From positions 1 through 59,415 of the forward strand of contig DATIPO010000021.1 of the NCBI GenBank assembly GCA_035471925.1: a DNA stretch of 59,415 nucleotides, given 5' to 3'. Of the stretch, positions 31,479 through 41,238 are shown piece after piece. The notes under the pieces are model-generated. The model did no database searches, was not told where the DNA came from, and was given only the letters and a program-made list of their open reading frames with translations. The first letter of the stretch is position 1; the number at the start of each line of letters is the position of its first letter. This DNA comes from JANQFM01 sp035471925 (GTDB taxonomy: Bacteria; Acidobacteriota; UBA6911; RPQK01; DATIPO01). The translations under genes were made by a program, and so were the position numbers.

Positions 31479-34286
31479 CTACTCCCAGCGCAGGGCCGTT
31501 GTGGGGGGGACGCGGGTGGCGCGGCGGGCGGGGAGGTAGGTGGCGGCCAAGGCCACCAGGATGAACACGATCGGTACCGCCAAGAAGGTGAGCCAGTCGT
31601 CGCTTGCCACCCCGGCGATGAGGCCCGAAAGCAGGCGTACGGCGGCCGCGGCGCCGGCCAATCCGAGGGCCACCCCCAGCAGGACGGCCTTCATCCACTG
31701 TCCGATCACCAAGCCGAGGATCTCTGCGTGTCCCGCCCCTAAAGCCATGCGGATGCCAATTTCGCGGGTACGCCCGGTCACCAGGTAGGAGATCACCCCA
31801 TAGATTCCAACCGCTGAAAGGAGCAGGGCCATGGCCGCCAAAGTCGACATCAGGACCATGTTGAACTCGCGCTCCCCCAGCGTCCTGGCCACGTTGTCGC
31901 TCAGAGGACGGATATCGGACGCCGGCTGATTGGGATCGACGGACCAGATCTGCTCCTGAACGGCCTGAGCCAGCGAGCCCGAAGGCGTTTCGGACCGAAC
32001 CGCCAGGCTAAGCGGGAGGAGTTGGATCAGCATGGGCGCGAAGCCCTCGGATACCTGCGACAAAGGCACGTAGATCACGGGCGGTGCGGGTTGGTCGAGC
32101 CCGTCAAGGCGGACGCTTCCCACTACTCCGACGATGGTGCGGGGTTGGGCGTCGGCCAACTCGGGGACCTCGGGCATGCCGATGTGGACGCGCTGGCCCA
32201 GCGGATCCTGCTCGGGCCAATAGAGCCGGGCTGCCTCCTCGTTGATGACGGCCACCAACTGCGATCCATGGCGGTCGGACTCGCTCAGCCGGCGCCCTCG
32301 CCGCAGGGGGATGCTCAAAACCTCGAAGTAGCCTTCGGTGACGGGACGGTAATAGGCGCTGCCGATGCCTTCGTCAGTGCCCGGCTTGCGGCGTCCCTCG
32401 ATGACGAAAGGCAGGTCCGGGCCCGGCTCCATCGGCAAGGGAATGGAGGCTGCCGATTGGCTGACTCCGGCAATACCGGCGATCTTGGGCAGAAGTTGGC
32501 CGGTCAGGCGTTCCAGGTCTTGGCTGCTGGAGTAGCGTTCCCCGCTCAGGGAAAGCTTGAAGGTCAGCACGCCGGACGGCTCAAAGCCCGGATCGACGCT
32601 GCTCAGGACGGCGAAGTTGCGCAGCAGCAGCGAAGCTCCAATCATCAGCAACACGGCCAAGGCGATCTCACTCACCACCAAGGCAACTCGGAAGCGTCCG
32701 CCCGACTTGCCGCCCGTGGTGCGCAGCGATCCCTTCTGCAAGGACTCGTTGAGATCCAGGCGGCTAGCCTGAAAAGCGGGAGCCAACCCGAACAGAACCC
32801 CGGTCAGAATCGACAGCAGCAGGGTGAACAGCAACACGGGGGCATCCAGCCCGACCTCCTGCAAGCGGGGCACCTCCAGCGGACTGAGGGAGAGCAAGGG
32901 ACCCAGCGAGGCGGCGCAGAGCGCCACTCCCAGTACTCCGCCCAGCAGCGAGAGGACCACCGATTCGGTCAGCAGTTGCCGGAAGATGCGGCGCGAACGG
33001 GCCCCCAAGGCGCGGCGGATGGCGATCTCCTTGCGCCGTCCCGTCGAGCGCGCCAACTGCAGGTTGGCCACGTTGGCGCAGGCGATCATCAGCACCAGTC
33101 CCACTGCGGCCAGCAGCAGCAACAGTGATGGACGCAAGTCGCCGTAAAGAAACTCTTGGAGTTGCTGCGCCGTGGTCGTGTCGCCGGGCGAAACCGCCCA
33201 GTCGGGATGGGCCGCGTAGAACTGGCGTGCCAAGAGGTCTAATTCTGCACGGGCCTCGCTCAATCCGGAGCCTTCGCCAAGTCGGGCGGTGGCATAGATG
33301 TAGTTCGCCCGGCTTTGGTCGGAAGGATCATACTGTCCGGGCGTCCACAGCTCGGCGTGAGCCGGATAACGGAAACCGCGCGCAGCGACCCCCACAACCA
33401 CATAGGGGGCTTCGTTGAGGATAATCGACTGCCCGATCACCGATCGGTCGCCTCCGAAGCGTCTTTGCCAGAGGCCATGGCTCAAAATCACGGTCTTGGC
33501 GGCCCCCGGCTGGTCGTCCTGAGGCTGGAAGTCACGTCCCAGCGCGGGAGGCGACTTGAAGACCCTGAAGAACTCTTGCGTCACCTTGACGCCCGTCAAC
33601 CGCTCAGGAGACCCCTCTCCGGTCAGGTTGAAGCCGGTGCCAAGCTGTTCATAGGCAGCGATGCGCTTCAGCGTCCGGCTGTTGGCTTTCCAATGAAAGA
33701 AGAACGGCACCGAAACCCAAGGATTGTTGCCCCGCGGATGCCCGCGCATCACCTGCACCAACTCCTGCGAATCGGGGTAAGGCAGGGGCTGGAGCACCAC
33801 CCCGTTGACTACGCTGAAGATGGCCGTATTGCCCCCGATCCCTAAGGCCAAAGCCAGTATGGCGATCAGGCTGACCCAGCGATTCTTGTTGAGGACCCGT
33901 AATGCGAAGCGGAAATCTTGTCCCAGTTGACCCATAGGGGCCTCCTTGCGGTCGTGCGCGGTTGCTCCCCGGCGATGGCGCACTTGTAAGTGATGTCCGC
34001 GCCAACTCAACTGCGTGAGCGTACGGTAGTATCCGCTCTGGCACTGGGCCGACCTCGAATTCCGGTTCTCGACTTGGAAGAGTTCCTCGAAATCGAGGTC
34101 CAGGGCTTCCAGCAGGCGGCGGCGGACTTTGCGTCCCGGATAAAGACGGCGCCCGTTGACCATCTGCGAGAGATAGGACTTGCTCAGGCCCAGGCGCAGG
34201 GCCCAGGCGTTCTGACTCAAGCGGCTCTCCCTCAAGGCTCGGGCCAACCGTCGGGGCCTGATCCTGATCCGGGCTTCGTTATTCAC
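31479..34286 (-). CDS. XRE-type HTH reading frame fused in frame to an ADOP permease
   Basis: One open frame of 935 codons. Residues ~10-75 are an XRE-like helix-turn-helix (LARALRESRLSQNAWALRLGLSKSYLSQMVNGRR). After a ~45-residue linker come ADOP permease sequences from MGQLGQDFRFALRVL onward: a membrane span, a MacB periplasmic domain, a first FtsX domain (VLMIACANVANLQL, AIRRALGARS), a second periplasmic domain and a final FtsX domain (GIYGVISYLVTGRTREIGIRMALGAG) ending ARRATRVPPTTALRWE. A strong internal ribosome site makes the permease alone (818 residues, ATG at 33935) likely as a separate product. The GTG at 34286 follows AAAGGA. Either a fusion, or two genes whose separating stop has been lost. 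Confidence 0.85.
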   Translation of the reverse strand: MNNEARIRIRPRRLARALRESRLSQNAWALRLGLSKSYLSQMVNGRRLYPGRKVRRRLLEALDLDFEELFQVENRNSRSAQCQSGYYRTLTQLSWRGHHLQVRHRRGATAHDRKEAPMGQLGQDFRFALRVLNKNRWVSLIAILALALGIGGNTAIFSVVNGVVLQPLPYPDSQELVQVMRGHPRGNNPWVSVPFFFHWKANSRTLKRIAAYEQLGTGFNLTGEGSPERLTGVKVTQEFFRVFKSPPALGRDFQPQDDQPGAAKTVILSHGLWQRRFGGDRSVIGQSIILNEAPYVVVGVAARGFRYPAHAELWTPGQYDPSDQSRANYIYATARLGEGSGLSEARAELDLLARQFYAAHPDWAVSPGDTTTAQQLQEFLYGDLRPSLLLLLAAVGLVLMIACANVANLQLARSTGRRKEIAIRRALGARSRRIFRQLLTESVVLSLLGGVLGVALCAASLGPLLSLSPLEVPRLQEVGLDAPVLLFTLLLSILTGVLFGLAPAFQASRLDLNESLQKGSLRTTGGKSGGRFRVALVVSEIALAVLLMIGASLLLRNFAVLSSVDPGFEPSGVLTFKLSLSGERYSSSQDLERLTGQLLPKIAGIAGVSQSAASIPLPMEPGPDLPFVIEGRRKPGTDEGIGSAYYRPVTEGYFEVLSIPLRRGRRLSESDRHGSQLVAVINEEAARLYWPEQDPLGQRVHIGMPEVPELADAQPRTIVGVVGSVRLDGLDQPAPPVIYVPLSQVSEGFAPMLIQLLPLSLAVRSETPSGSLAQAVQEQIWSVDPNQPASDIRPLSDNVARTLGEREFNMVLMSTLAAMALLLSAVGIYGVISYLVTGRTREIGIRMALGAGHAEILGLVIGQWMKAVLLGVALGLAGAAAAVRLLSGLIAGVASDDWLTFLAVPIVFILVALAATYLPARRATRVPPTTALRWE
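33936..33947 (-). promoter_or_regulatory. Internal Shine-Dalgarno site before the ADOP permease start
   Basis: AAGGAGG lies 5 nt before the ATG at 33935, inside the XRE-ADOP open frame. It is among the strongest ribosome sites in the window and argues that the permease is translated on its own as well as, or instead of, in fusion. Confidence 0.7.
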
Positions 34287-34503
34287 CGTGGTCCTTTGGG
34301 TGCGCATCCGTCAACCAGTGACCGTAGGAAAGCGTTCGCACGCGAACACATTACGGATTTGGACGGGCGCGACGAGCTCATCCACCGCGCGCAGCCGACT
34401 CTCACTTAACGGTACGAACGGAAAACAGCCCGTCAGGGTTCAGCTTGGCCCACTTGCGGGCTGGAAAGGACTGCACGATAATGAGGCCGCTCCAGGAGAC
34501 GCG

Positions 34504-35631
34504 ATGAGAATCGACCTTACCCCCCGCCAGCAATCGACCATTGCCGTAGCCGCCACCTTGCTGGCCGTCGTTGTCATTCTGTGCGCCATCGCCGGGTTGC
34601 TGTGGCTGATCGGCATCTTCTTTTCCGCCTTCTCCCACGTCTTCCTGCCTCTGGCGGTGGCCGGAATCATCGCCTTGGTCATCAAGCCCCTTTACGACTG
34701 GTGTACCGATCGGCTCAAGCTGCCGCCGGTGGCAGCTTTGGCGGTCATGCTGCTGGCGGCGCTGGTGCCTCTGGTGTTGATCGGATGGTTTTTCGGCGCC
34801 ATCGTGGTGCGGCAGTCGTCGGAACTGATCCAGAAACTGCCCGAGTTGTGGGAACAGATCCTGGCTGAAGCGCGTCAGCATTTGCCCCTTATCCAAGACT
34901 TGTGGGACCGCTACGGAGAGCAAGTGACCGAGGCCCTTCAAGGACGGGGGGAAGCCTTTCTCTCGGCCCTGCAATACCTGGGCGGACGCTTCGCCGCGAC
35001 GGGGGGAGACATCTTCAGCGTCTTCGGACGCCTGGCGGCTTGGGTGGTTTTGCCGGTCTACGTTGCCTTCTTCCTGCTCATGGATCCGCAAAAGCCGCAG
35101 GGCTGGTCGGAATCAGCCCTTCCCTTCCTCAAGCCTGAGACCCGCGAAGACATCACCTACCTGGTGCGCGAATTCGTCAACATCATCGTGGCCTTCTTCC
35201 GCGGACAGCTCCTCATCGCCTTTCTGCAGGGGGTGCTCTTCGCCATCGGATTCAGCATCGTCGGCTTGCGCTACGGAGCCGTGCTGGGGTTGGCCCTGGG
35301 ACTGCTCAACATCATCCCCTACCTGGGCAGCATCCTGGGACTGGGCGTGGCGATCCCTCTGGCTTTTTGGCAGGACGGAGGCGGTTTTCCGCTGGCAGTG
35401 GGAGTGCTGGTGGTCTTCACGGTGGTGCAGATGATCGAGGGCTATGTCCTGACGCCCAAGATCATGGGCGACCGCACGGGACTGCATCCCATGGTCATCA
35501 TGGTGGCCGTCTTCTTCTGGGGCTCCGCCCTCAACGGCATCCTGGGAATGCTGTTGGCCATCCCCCTGACCGCCTTCTTCGTTGTCTTCTGGCGTCTGGC
35601 CCGAGACAAATACTTCACCGAACTGGTGTGA
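34504..35631 (+). CDS. AI-2E family transporter (PerM-like membrane protein)
   Basis: A 375-residue polytopic protein of the AI-2E/PerM family. Two N-terminal spans (AVAATLLAVVVILCAIAGLLWLIG, FLPLAVAGIIALVIKPLYDW) and a third are followed by a soluble helical segment (~100-160) and then the C-terminal bundle with the family signature GLRYGAVLGLALGLLNIIPYLGSILG and GYVLTPKIMGDRTGLHPMVIM. Members export small molecules or ions; the actual substrate is unclear in most species. The ATG at 34504 follows AGGAG; the open frame runs upstream without a plausible start. It is divergent from the XRE-ADOP gene and convergent with a VOC gene 28 bp away. Confidence 0.92.
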   Translation: MRIDLTPRQQSTIAVAATLLAVVVILCAIAGLLWLIGIFFSAFSHVFLPLAVAGIIALVIKPLYDWCTDRLKLPPVAALAVMLLAALVPLVLIGWFFGAIVVRQSSELIQKLPELWEQILAEARQHLPLIQDLWDRYGEQVTEALQGRGEAFLSALQYLGGRFAATGGDIFSVFGRLAAWVVLPVYVAFFLLMDPQKPQGWSESALPFLKPETREDITYLVREFVNIIVAFFRGQLLIAFLQGVLFAIGFSIVGLRYGAVLGLALGLLNIIPYLGSILGLGVAIPLAFWQDGGGFPLAVGVLVVFTVVQMIEGYVLTPKIMGDRTGLHPMVIMVAVFFWGSALNGILGMLLAIPLTAFFVVFWRLARDKYFTELV

Positions 35632-35659
35632 TTCGGCACTCGGCGACTGGTCCCATCAT

Positions 35660-36031
35660 TCAGCCGCCACTTGTGTGCTCCGAAACAGAGATCGCCAAGC
35701 CGTCTGGATCGGCATATTGAGCAATCCGAGACCCGGAAACCACCTTCGGCTCCTCAAGGCAAACAACGCCCTGGGTGACCATCCTCTTATGAAATGAATC
35801 CAAGTCGGGGACACCCAAGCCCGGCCTGCAGGTTCCCGGCGCCTTATCCTGGGCAATGCCATGAAGACCGTCCGGCTTCCTGCCCAGATGCAGTGCCAAA
35901 GTTGCGCCTTCGGTAGCGAATTCTGTCCAATGTGAAGACTGGAAGCGGAGGGGCAACCCCAGCAGGTCGCGATAGAAGGCAACGGATTTGTCCATCTCGC
36001 TGACAAAGACGATGGCGTAATTAACCCTCAT
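35660..36031 (-). CDS. VOC-family protein
   Basis: A 123-residue vicinal-oxygen-chelate protein starting MRVNYAIVFVSEMDKSVAFYRDLLGLPL, with a central LGVPDLDSFHKRMVTQGVVCLEEP half and a typical end IAQYADPDGLAISVSEH. The ATG at 36031 follows AAGGAAG; a TTG two codons up is less likely. Function cannot be set beyond the fold. It shares no operon with the other VOC gene at 30431. Confidence 0.87.
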   Translation of the reverse strand: MRVNYAIVFVSEMDKSVAFYRDLLGLPLRFQSSHWTEFATEGATLALHLGRKPDGLHGIAQDKAPGTCRPGLGVPDLDSFHKRMVTQGVVCLEEPKVVSGSRIAQYADPDGLAISVSEHTSGG

Positions 36032-36246
36032 AAGCAACTTCCTTGAAGACTCAACACGCGGCGTTCAGTCGCGCAAGACAGCGTACTGAGCCGCCGAGCC
36101 GTGACGGCGGAAAGGTATCACATTCTAATTGTTGCTTCCCGTACAGAGTCCAACCGCCCATGGTTATCTCGGCTTCCAACCCACGGTGACGGGCGTTGCC
36201 GCTCAGATTCGTGGGGCCGGGCAGACCGGCACGCGCACACCCCCCC

Positions 36247-38199
36247 TTAGAGTGCTTTGGCCATCAAATCGGCCAGGAGTTTGTTGAAGCGGCTGGGGTC
36301 GGGGAGTTCGCTGCCTTGGGAAATGAGGCCGTAACCCAACAGCAGGTCGGCATAGTCGTTGAGGACGGGGTCGTCCTTGTCCTTGGCCAAGTGGTCTTTG
36401 AGGGACGTGATGACGGGGTGCTTGGGATTGATCTCCAGGATGGGCTTGATGCCGGGGGCCGCCATCTGGGCCTTCTCCATCAGGCGCTGAAAATGGGGGC
36501 TGGGATCGTTTTCGCCGCCCACCAGGCATGCCGGTGATTCGGTCAGCCGCTTGGAGAGGCGCACTTCTCGCACCTTGTCTTCCAGCTTTTTCTGAAGGGC
36601 CTCCGTGAGGTCCTTGAAGGTGGAGCGTTCTTCTTCCTCCTGCTTCTTGGCTTCCTCGTCCTTCTCCTCGTCGCCGGGAAGGTCGAACTCGCCCTTGGCA
36701 GCCGACCTGAGCGGCTTGTCTTTGACTTCACTGAGCTGCTGGGTGAGGAGTTCGTCCACCGGTTCGGTCAGGAAGAGCACCTCGATTCCCTTCTCGCGGA
36801 AAGACTCCAAGTGGGGTGAATTCTCGACCAGGGCCCGAGACTCGCCCTGAAGATAGTAGATGGCCTTCTGATCGTCCTTCATGCGCTCGACGTACTCGTC
36901 GAAGGTGGTGAGCTTTTCGGGATCGTGGGAAGACTCGAACATCAGCAGCGGCAGCAGGCGCTTCTTGTTGTCGGGATCTTGCCCAATGCCCTCCTTGAGG
37001 ATGGCGCCGAACTGCGTGTAGAACTTGAGGTAGTCGTCTTCCTGCTCGCGCTGCATCTTGCGCAGGCCGTCCAGCACCTTGCGCGTCAGCCAGCGGCGGA
37101 TCTGCAGGACGTGGCGGTCGTTTTGCAGGCGCTGACGCGAGATATTGAGGGGAAAGTCGGAGCTGTCGACCACGCCCTTGAGGAAGCGCAGGTAGCGGGG
37201 CAGCAGCTCGCGGCAGGAATCCATGATGTTGACCCGTCGGGCGTATAGCTGCAATCCGTAGTCGGCGTCGGGGAAGAAGAGGTCGAAAGGCGCCCGCGAA
37301 GGGATGTAAAGCAAGGCCTGGTATTCGCGCACGCCCTCGGCTCTGAAAGTGAGTTTGGCCAGGGGATCTTCCCAGTCGTGGGCGATGTGCTTGTAGAACT
37401 CGTTGTATTCCTCTTCCTTGACCTCGCTCTGGGGACGCGCCCACAGGGGCTTCATGGAATTGAGGGTCTTATCCTCAATGACCGTCTCGGTCTTGCCGTC
37501 CTCCTTGGGCTGGCCCTCCTCGTCCTTCTCGCGTACCTGGCGCTTCTGACGCATTTTGATGGGATAAGCCACGAAGTCGGAATAGCGCTTGATCAGCCGC
37601 TCCAGCAGGAAGTCCTGGCTGAAGTCCTCCAGTCCTTCGTCGGGATCCGCGGGCTTCAGGTGCAGCGTGATCGAGGTGCCCCGCTGCTCGCGCTGGACGG
37701 TCTCGACGGTGTAGGTGCCGTCAGCCTGCGACACCCAACGCGTCCCCGTCTTTTGATCGGCTCGGCGGGTTTGGACTTCCACCTGATCGGCCACCATGAA
37801 GGCTGAGTAGAACCCCACGCCGAACTGTCCGATCAACTGGGCCGCCTGATCGCTGCTCTTGGCCCGCTTGAGCTTCTCGATGACGTCGCGGGTCCCGCTC
37901 TTGGCGATGGTTCCCAGGTTCTCGATGACTTCTTTGCGGCTCATCCCGATGCCGTTGTCGGAGATGGTCAGCGTCTTGGCGTCGGCGTCGGGATCGAGCC
38001 TGATCTCAAGCTCGTCGTCGGGCTCCAGCAGTTCCGGCTTCTTGAGGGCTTCGAAGCGCAGCCGGTCGAGCGCGTCCGAGGCGTTGGAGATCAACTCGCG
38101 CAGAAAGATCTCCTTGTCGGTGTAAAGGGAATGGATGACGATATTGAGAAGCTGCTTGGTTTCAGCTTGAAATTCATAAGTCTCAGTCTTGACGGCCAT
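36247..38199 (-). CDS. htpG: Chaperone HtpG (Hsp90)
   Basis: A 650-residue bacterial Hsp90. The N-terminal GHKL ATPase domain shows ELISNASDALDRLRFEAL (~35-52), DNGIGMSRKEVIENLGTIAKSGT (~80-102) and IGQFGVGFYSAFMVAD (~123-138). The middle domain follows, with ARRVNIMDSCRELLPRYLRFLKGVVDSSDFPLNISRQ, then a C-terminal dimerisation domain. A highly charged linker rich in Glu/Lys (~515-540) precedes the last ~110 residues. Length is slightly over the usual 620-630. The ATG has an AGGAAGG site. It acts in cytosolic protein folding and stress survival. Single gene, no operon partner visible. Confidence 0.97.
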   Translation of the reverse strand: MAVKTETYEFQAETKQLLNIVIHSLYTDKEIFLRELISNASDALDRLRFEALKKPELLEPDDELEIRLDPDADAKTLTISDNGIGMSRKEVIENLGTIAKSGTRDVIEKLKRAKSSDQAAQLIGQFGVGFYSAFMVADQVEVQTRRADQKTGTRWVSQADGTYTVETVQREQRGTSITLHLKPADPDEGLEDFSQDFLLERLIKRYSDFVAYPIKMRQKRQVREKDEEGQPKEDGKTETVIEDKTLNSMKPLWARPQSEVKEEEYNEFYKHIAHDWEDPLAKLTFRAEGVREYQALLYIPSRAPFDLFFPDADYGLQLYARRVNIMDSCRELLPRYLRFLKGVVDSSDFPLNISRQRLQNDRHVLQIRRWLTRKVLDGLRKMQREQEDDYLKFYTQFGAILKEGIGQDPDNKKRLLPLLMFESSHDPEKLTTFDEYVERMKDDQKAIYYLQGESRALVENSPHLESFREKGIEVLFLTEPVDELLTQQLSEVKDKPLRSAAKGEFDLPGDEEKDEEAKKQEEEERSTFKDLTEALQKKLEDKVREVRLSKRLTESPACLVGGENDPSPHFQRLMEKAQMAAPGIKPILEINPKHPVITSLKDHLAKDKDDPVLNDYADLLLGYGLISQGSELPDPSRFNKLLADLMAKAL

Positions 38200-38399
38200 A
38201 AGAACCTTCCTACTCGGCGATATCTAAGGGAATCCTGAACGGGCGCATCACCCATTGTCTGTCTTCAGTGATGCACACCAACGACATTCAAAGAAAAAGA
38301 CGCCATCGCCGTCTTGTCAAGTTTTTTCAAACCGACAGTGCGGCGCGACCTAACCTTATCAAGTTCTCAGGGTTTTGGGATTCGTCTCGCCGCGCGCCA

Positions 38400-39695
38400 T
38401 CAGCGCATCTCTCGCAGACCGGACTGAATGCGTTGCACCACCTCGGGGAGCGAGGGTGCGTCCACCGAGCAGAAGGCGATGCGCAGGAAGTTGGGAGCAA
38501 TGGACACGACCCCGGTGTCCTGATGCTCGAGCAAGTGGAGGCGGGCGGCGTTGGAATCGAGTTCACTATCGGCAGGGAGTTCGAGCAGGGAGAAGCATCC
38601 GCTGTTGAAGGGCATGGAGCGAATCAGTTCGCGGTCGGCGTCCTGCAAGGCCTGCTTGAGGGCCTTGTAGCGGTCTTCCAGACAGCGGCGGACAGCCTCA
38701 ACTTCCAACTCGATGTCAGGATGCTGCAGAGCCTGCAGGAGCAGGATTTGGCTGGTGGCCGAGGGCGATCCCATTCCCGAGCGGACCAGCGATTTGACCT
38801 TGCTTTCCAGAGCTTGAAAAGCGGGGGAGCCAGGATCAAGCGCGAAAGTGATGAAGCCCACCCGTCCGCCGAAGAAGCTGAACTCCTTGGTGGCGCCATC
38901 GACCTTGACCGGGACCAAGTTTTCGTGACAGCCGATCAGCTCCCAGAAGAGCGAGGCGCTGGGGACGTCCTCTTCGTAGACCAGCCCTGCGTAGGCGTCG
39001 TCGCAGATCACCACCAGGGGGCGCTCGTCTGCAATGTCGTGCAGCGCTCGCAGCAGAGACTGGCGCTCCTGCCGGTCGGGCGAGTAGCCGCCGGGATTGG
39101 AGGGCAGGTTGAGGATGGCTATGGCGGGACGTCCCGGCTCGGCGCCCTCAAGGCACTCGGCCAGCGCCCGGGGATTGTAGCGTCCCCCGCGGTAGAAGGG
39201 AGCGGTCAGCACTTTGGCGCCGCGACGCATGGTGAAGGTCTGACGGTAATTGCCCCAGAAAGGCGCCGGAACAGCCACCGGCGTCCCCTCGCTGGCGAAG
39301 AGCTCGGCCGCCAAGCTGAGGCCGTGAGTCAGCCCTCCCGCCAGCAGCGGCAGCGAGGAGGGAATGCTGTCGTCCACCTGGCGGCGCTGCCACTTCCTCC
39401 AGGCTTTGCGGACTTCCGGGCGTCCCGAGGGCGGCGAGTAGAGCATGGCCCGGTTTCGGTCCTGGCGGTTGAGCCCCTGAAGCGCCGCCGCAATGGAGGG
39501 CAGGGCCAAGATCTCTCCGTGCCCGTTGGTGATCTGTCCGATGGTGGCGTTGAAGGCCTTGCCGCGGGCCTGCTCAGCCTGGACGGGAATGTCGGGCGGA
39601 AAGAAAGCCGCCCTTCCCAGCGGGGACAAACATTGAAAGAGAACGGGCGCCTCGCGCTCCAAAACCGCATTGAGATCATCTACCGTGTGAGCCAT
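38400..39695 (-). CDS. Class I/II PLP-dependent aminotransferase
   Basis: A 431-residue fold-type I aminotransferase. Landmarks are the substrate/PLP region (ILALPSIAAALQGL, SPPSGRPEVRKAWRKW), GGLTHGLSLAAELFASEGTPVAVPAPFWGNY (~125-155), LNLPSNPGGYSP, VVICDDAYAGLVYEED, and the PLP Lys in VDGATKEFSFFGGRVGF, followed by the C-terminal domain. Amino-acid specificity is not clear; the pattern is like aspartate or aromatic aminotransferases. The ATG at 39695 is preferred over the longer frame, because the upstream part has no protein character and TACAAT lies 9 nt before it. It is divergent from trpS with a ~200-bp spacer. Confidence 0.92.
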   Translation of the reverse strand: MAHTVDDLNAVLEREAPVLFQCLSPLGRAAFFPPDIPVQAEQARGKAFNATIGQITNGHGEILALPSIAAALQGLNRQDRNRAMLYSPPSGRPEVRKAWRKWQRRQVDDSIPSSLPLLAGGLTHGLSLAAELFASEGTPVAVPAPFWGNYRQTFTMRRGAKVLTAPFYRGGRYNPRALAECLEGAEPGRPAIAILNLPSNPGGYSPDRQERQSLLRALHDIADERPLVVICDDAYAGLVYEEDVPSASLFWELIGCHENLVPVKVDGATKEFSFFGGRVGFITFALDPGSPAFQALESKVKSLVRSGMGSPSATSQILLLQALQHPDIELEVEAVRRCLEDRYKALKQALQDADRELIRSMPFNSGCFSLLELPADSELDSNAARLHLLEHQDTGVVSIAPNFLRIAFCSVDAPSLPEVVQRIQSGLREMR

Positions 39696-39704
39696 TGGCA
39701 GCCG

Positions 39705-39710
39705 ATTGTA
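39705..39710 (-). promoter_or_regulatory. -10-like box of the aminotransferase gene
   Basis: On the minus strand TACAAT stands 9 nt before the ATG at 39695, leaving a predicted leader of 2-3 nt and no ribosome site. Confidence 0.4.
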
Positions 39711-39895
39711 CACAATGCCCGCAGTCCCAGAAAGCCGTCCTTCTCCCCCGGCCGTCAAGCCCGCCAGCCCAGTCAGCCCAAAGCCGCCCACAGCATCGGA
39801 CGGGGCCACTGATCACCGTGATCGGCATTTTCCTTATCATGATGATAAAGTGTCGGGCTTCGGACGATTGTTGAACCACCACGAGGAGCGAGCAT

Positions 39896-40915
39896 ATGGC
39901 ACGGGAACGGGCGCTTTCCCTGATTCAACCGACCGGCAAGGGCCAACTGCATATCGGCAACTACTTCGGAGCCATCCGCAACTGGGTCAAGCTGCAAGAG
40001 CACTACGATTGCATTTTCGGGGCGGTCGACTATCACGCCATTACGGTGGAGTTCGATCCCAAGAATCTGCAGCAGCAATCACTGGACATCATCACCGACC
40101 TGATCGCCTGCGGCATCGATCCCCAGCGCTCCACGGTCATGGTCCAATCGCACGTGCCCGAGCACACCGAGCTGTGCTGGATCTTCAACTGCATCGCTGC
40201 CTACGGCGACGTCCAGCGCATGACCCAGTTCAAGGACAAAGCTGAACAGCAAGCCTACGTCACCGTGGGACTGTTCGACTACCCCGTCCTGCAGGCCGCC
40301 GACATTCTCATCTACAAGGCTAAGGCCGTCCCCGTGGGACAGGATCAGGACCAGCACCTGGAACTGACCCGGGGCATCGCCCAGAAGTTCAACAACCGCT
40401 TCGGCGAGGTTTTTCCCATTCCCTACACGGGGCGCAAGCTGCGCCAGAAACACGACTTACGGGGCGCCAAGATCGTCTCGCCGGCCGATCCCGACAAGAA
40501 GATGAGCAAGAGCTTGGGAGACAAACACTGCCTTTTCCTGATGGAAGACGAGAAAAAGCTTCACAAGAAGATCCGCTCGGCGGTCACCGACATGGGGCCA
40601 GCCGACGTCTCCGGCGAAAAGTCACCCGGTGTGGCCAATCTCTTCCATCTGCTGGAACTGACCGCTCCTCAGTCGGTTGTGGACGAGTTCGAGTCCGAGT
40701 ACCGCAACGAGACGCTCAAATACGTCAAGCTCAAGGACGCTGTCTACGAGCATCTGATGGCCGAACTGCGTCCGGTGCGCGAGCGCAAGAAAGAACTGGA
40801 GAGCGATCCTGAGACGATCCGCGGAATCGTCCGCGAGGGCAGCGCCAAGGCCCGGCAGATGGCTTCTGAAACGCTGCAGGAGGTCCGCAGGCTGCTGGGC
40901 GTGGGTCCCTTGTAG
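39896..40915 (+). CDS. trpS: Tryptophan--tRNA ligase
   Basis: A 339-residue class I tryptophanyl-tRNA synthetase. Motifs: the HIGH-type HIGN (residues 19-22, in QPTGKGQLHIGNYFGAI) and KMSKS (202-206). AVPVGQDQDQHLELTR, a normal TrpRS signature, lies between. It charges tRNA-Trp in the cytosol. Length is typical. A GAGGAG site precedes the ATG. It is divergent from an aminotransferase gene and has no obvious tryptophan-attenuation features in the ~200 bp upstream. Confidence 0.97.
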   Translation: MARERALSLIQPTGKGQLHIGNYFGAIRNWVKLQEHYDCIFGAVDYHAITVEFDPKNLQQQSLDIITDLIACGIDPQRSTVMVQSHVPEHTELCWIFNCIAAYGDVQRMTQFKDKAEQQAYVTVGLFDYPVLQAADILIYKAKAVPVGQDQDQHLELTRGIAQKFNNRFGEVFPIPYTGRKLRQKHDLRGAKIVSPADPDKKMSKSLGDKHCLFLMEDEKKLHKKIRSAVTDMGPADVSGEKSPGVANLFHLLELTAPQSVVDEFESEYRNETLKYVKLKDAVYEHLMAELRPVRERKKELESDPETIRGIVREGSAKARQMASETLQEVRRLLGVGPL

Positions 40916-41238
40916 GTCCGCGCGTCAACAGTTTTGAGCCAGAGTCTTACTAAGTTCGAGGTGCAATAGGCGAAGTTCCAAAAAACCCCGAAGAAGTGCC
41001 ATTCGCCAGCTCAGGGCGGATCCCTGGGTACCGGGGGTTAATCAGAATTCAGTTGGGATGCGGCTGGGCTCAGGACTTTTGACGCGTGGCATTAGGCTTG
41101 ACTTGCAGACGGGGCGGCTGAATTGACACCATAGAGAACGGTATCCCGGTCGGACACCCAGCGCTGCGGCAGGTGGCGCGGATGTCACCGACGACCGGAT
41201 CAGCTTGAGCCAACTAACGCAGAGAGGATAGAGCAACG
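40916..41238. other. Intergenic region trpS-dienelactone hydrolase
   Basis: A 323-bp spacer with no supportable gene. It contains a TTGACA at ~41120 without a matching -10 at normal distance, and no clear terminator hairpin after trpS. Confidence 0.35.
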
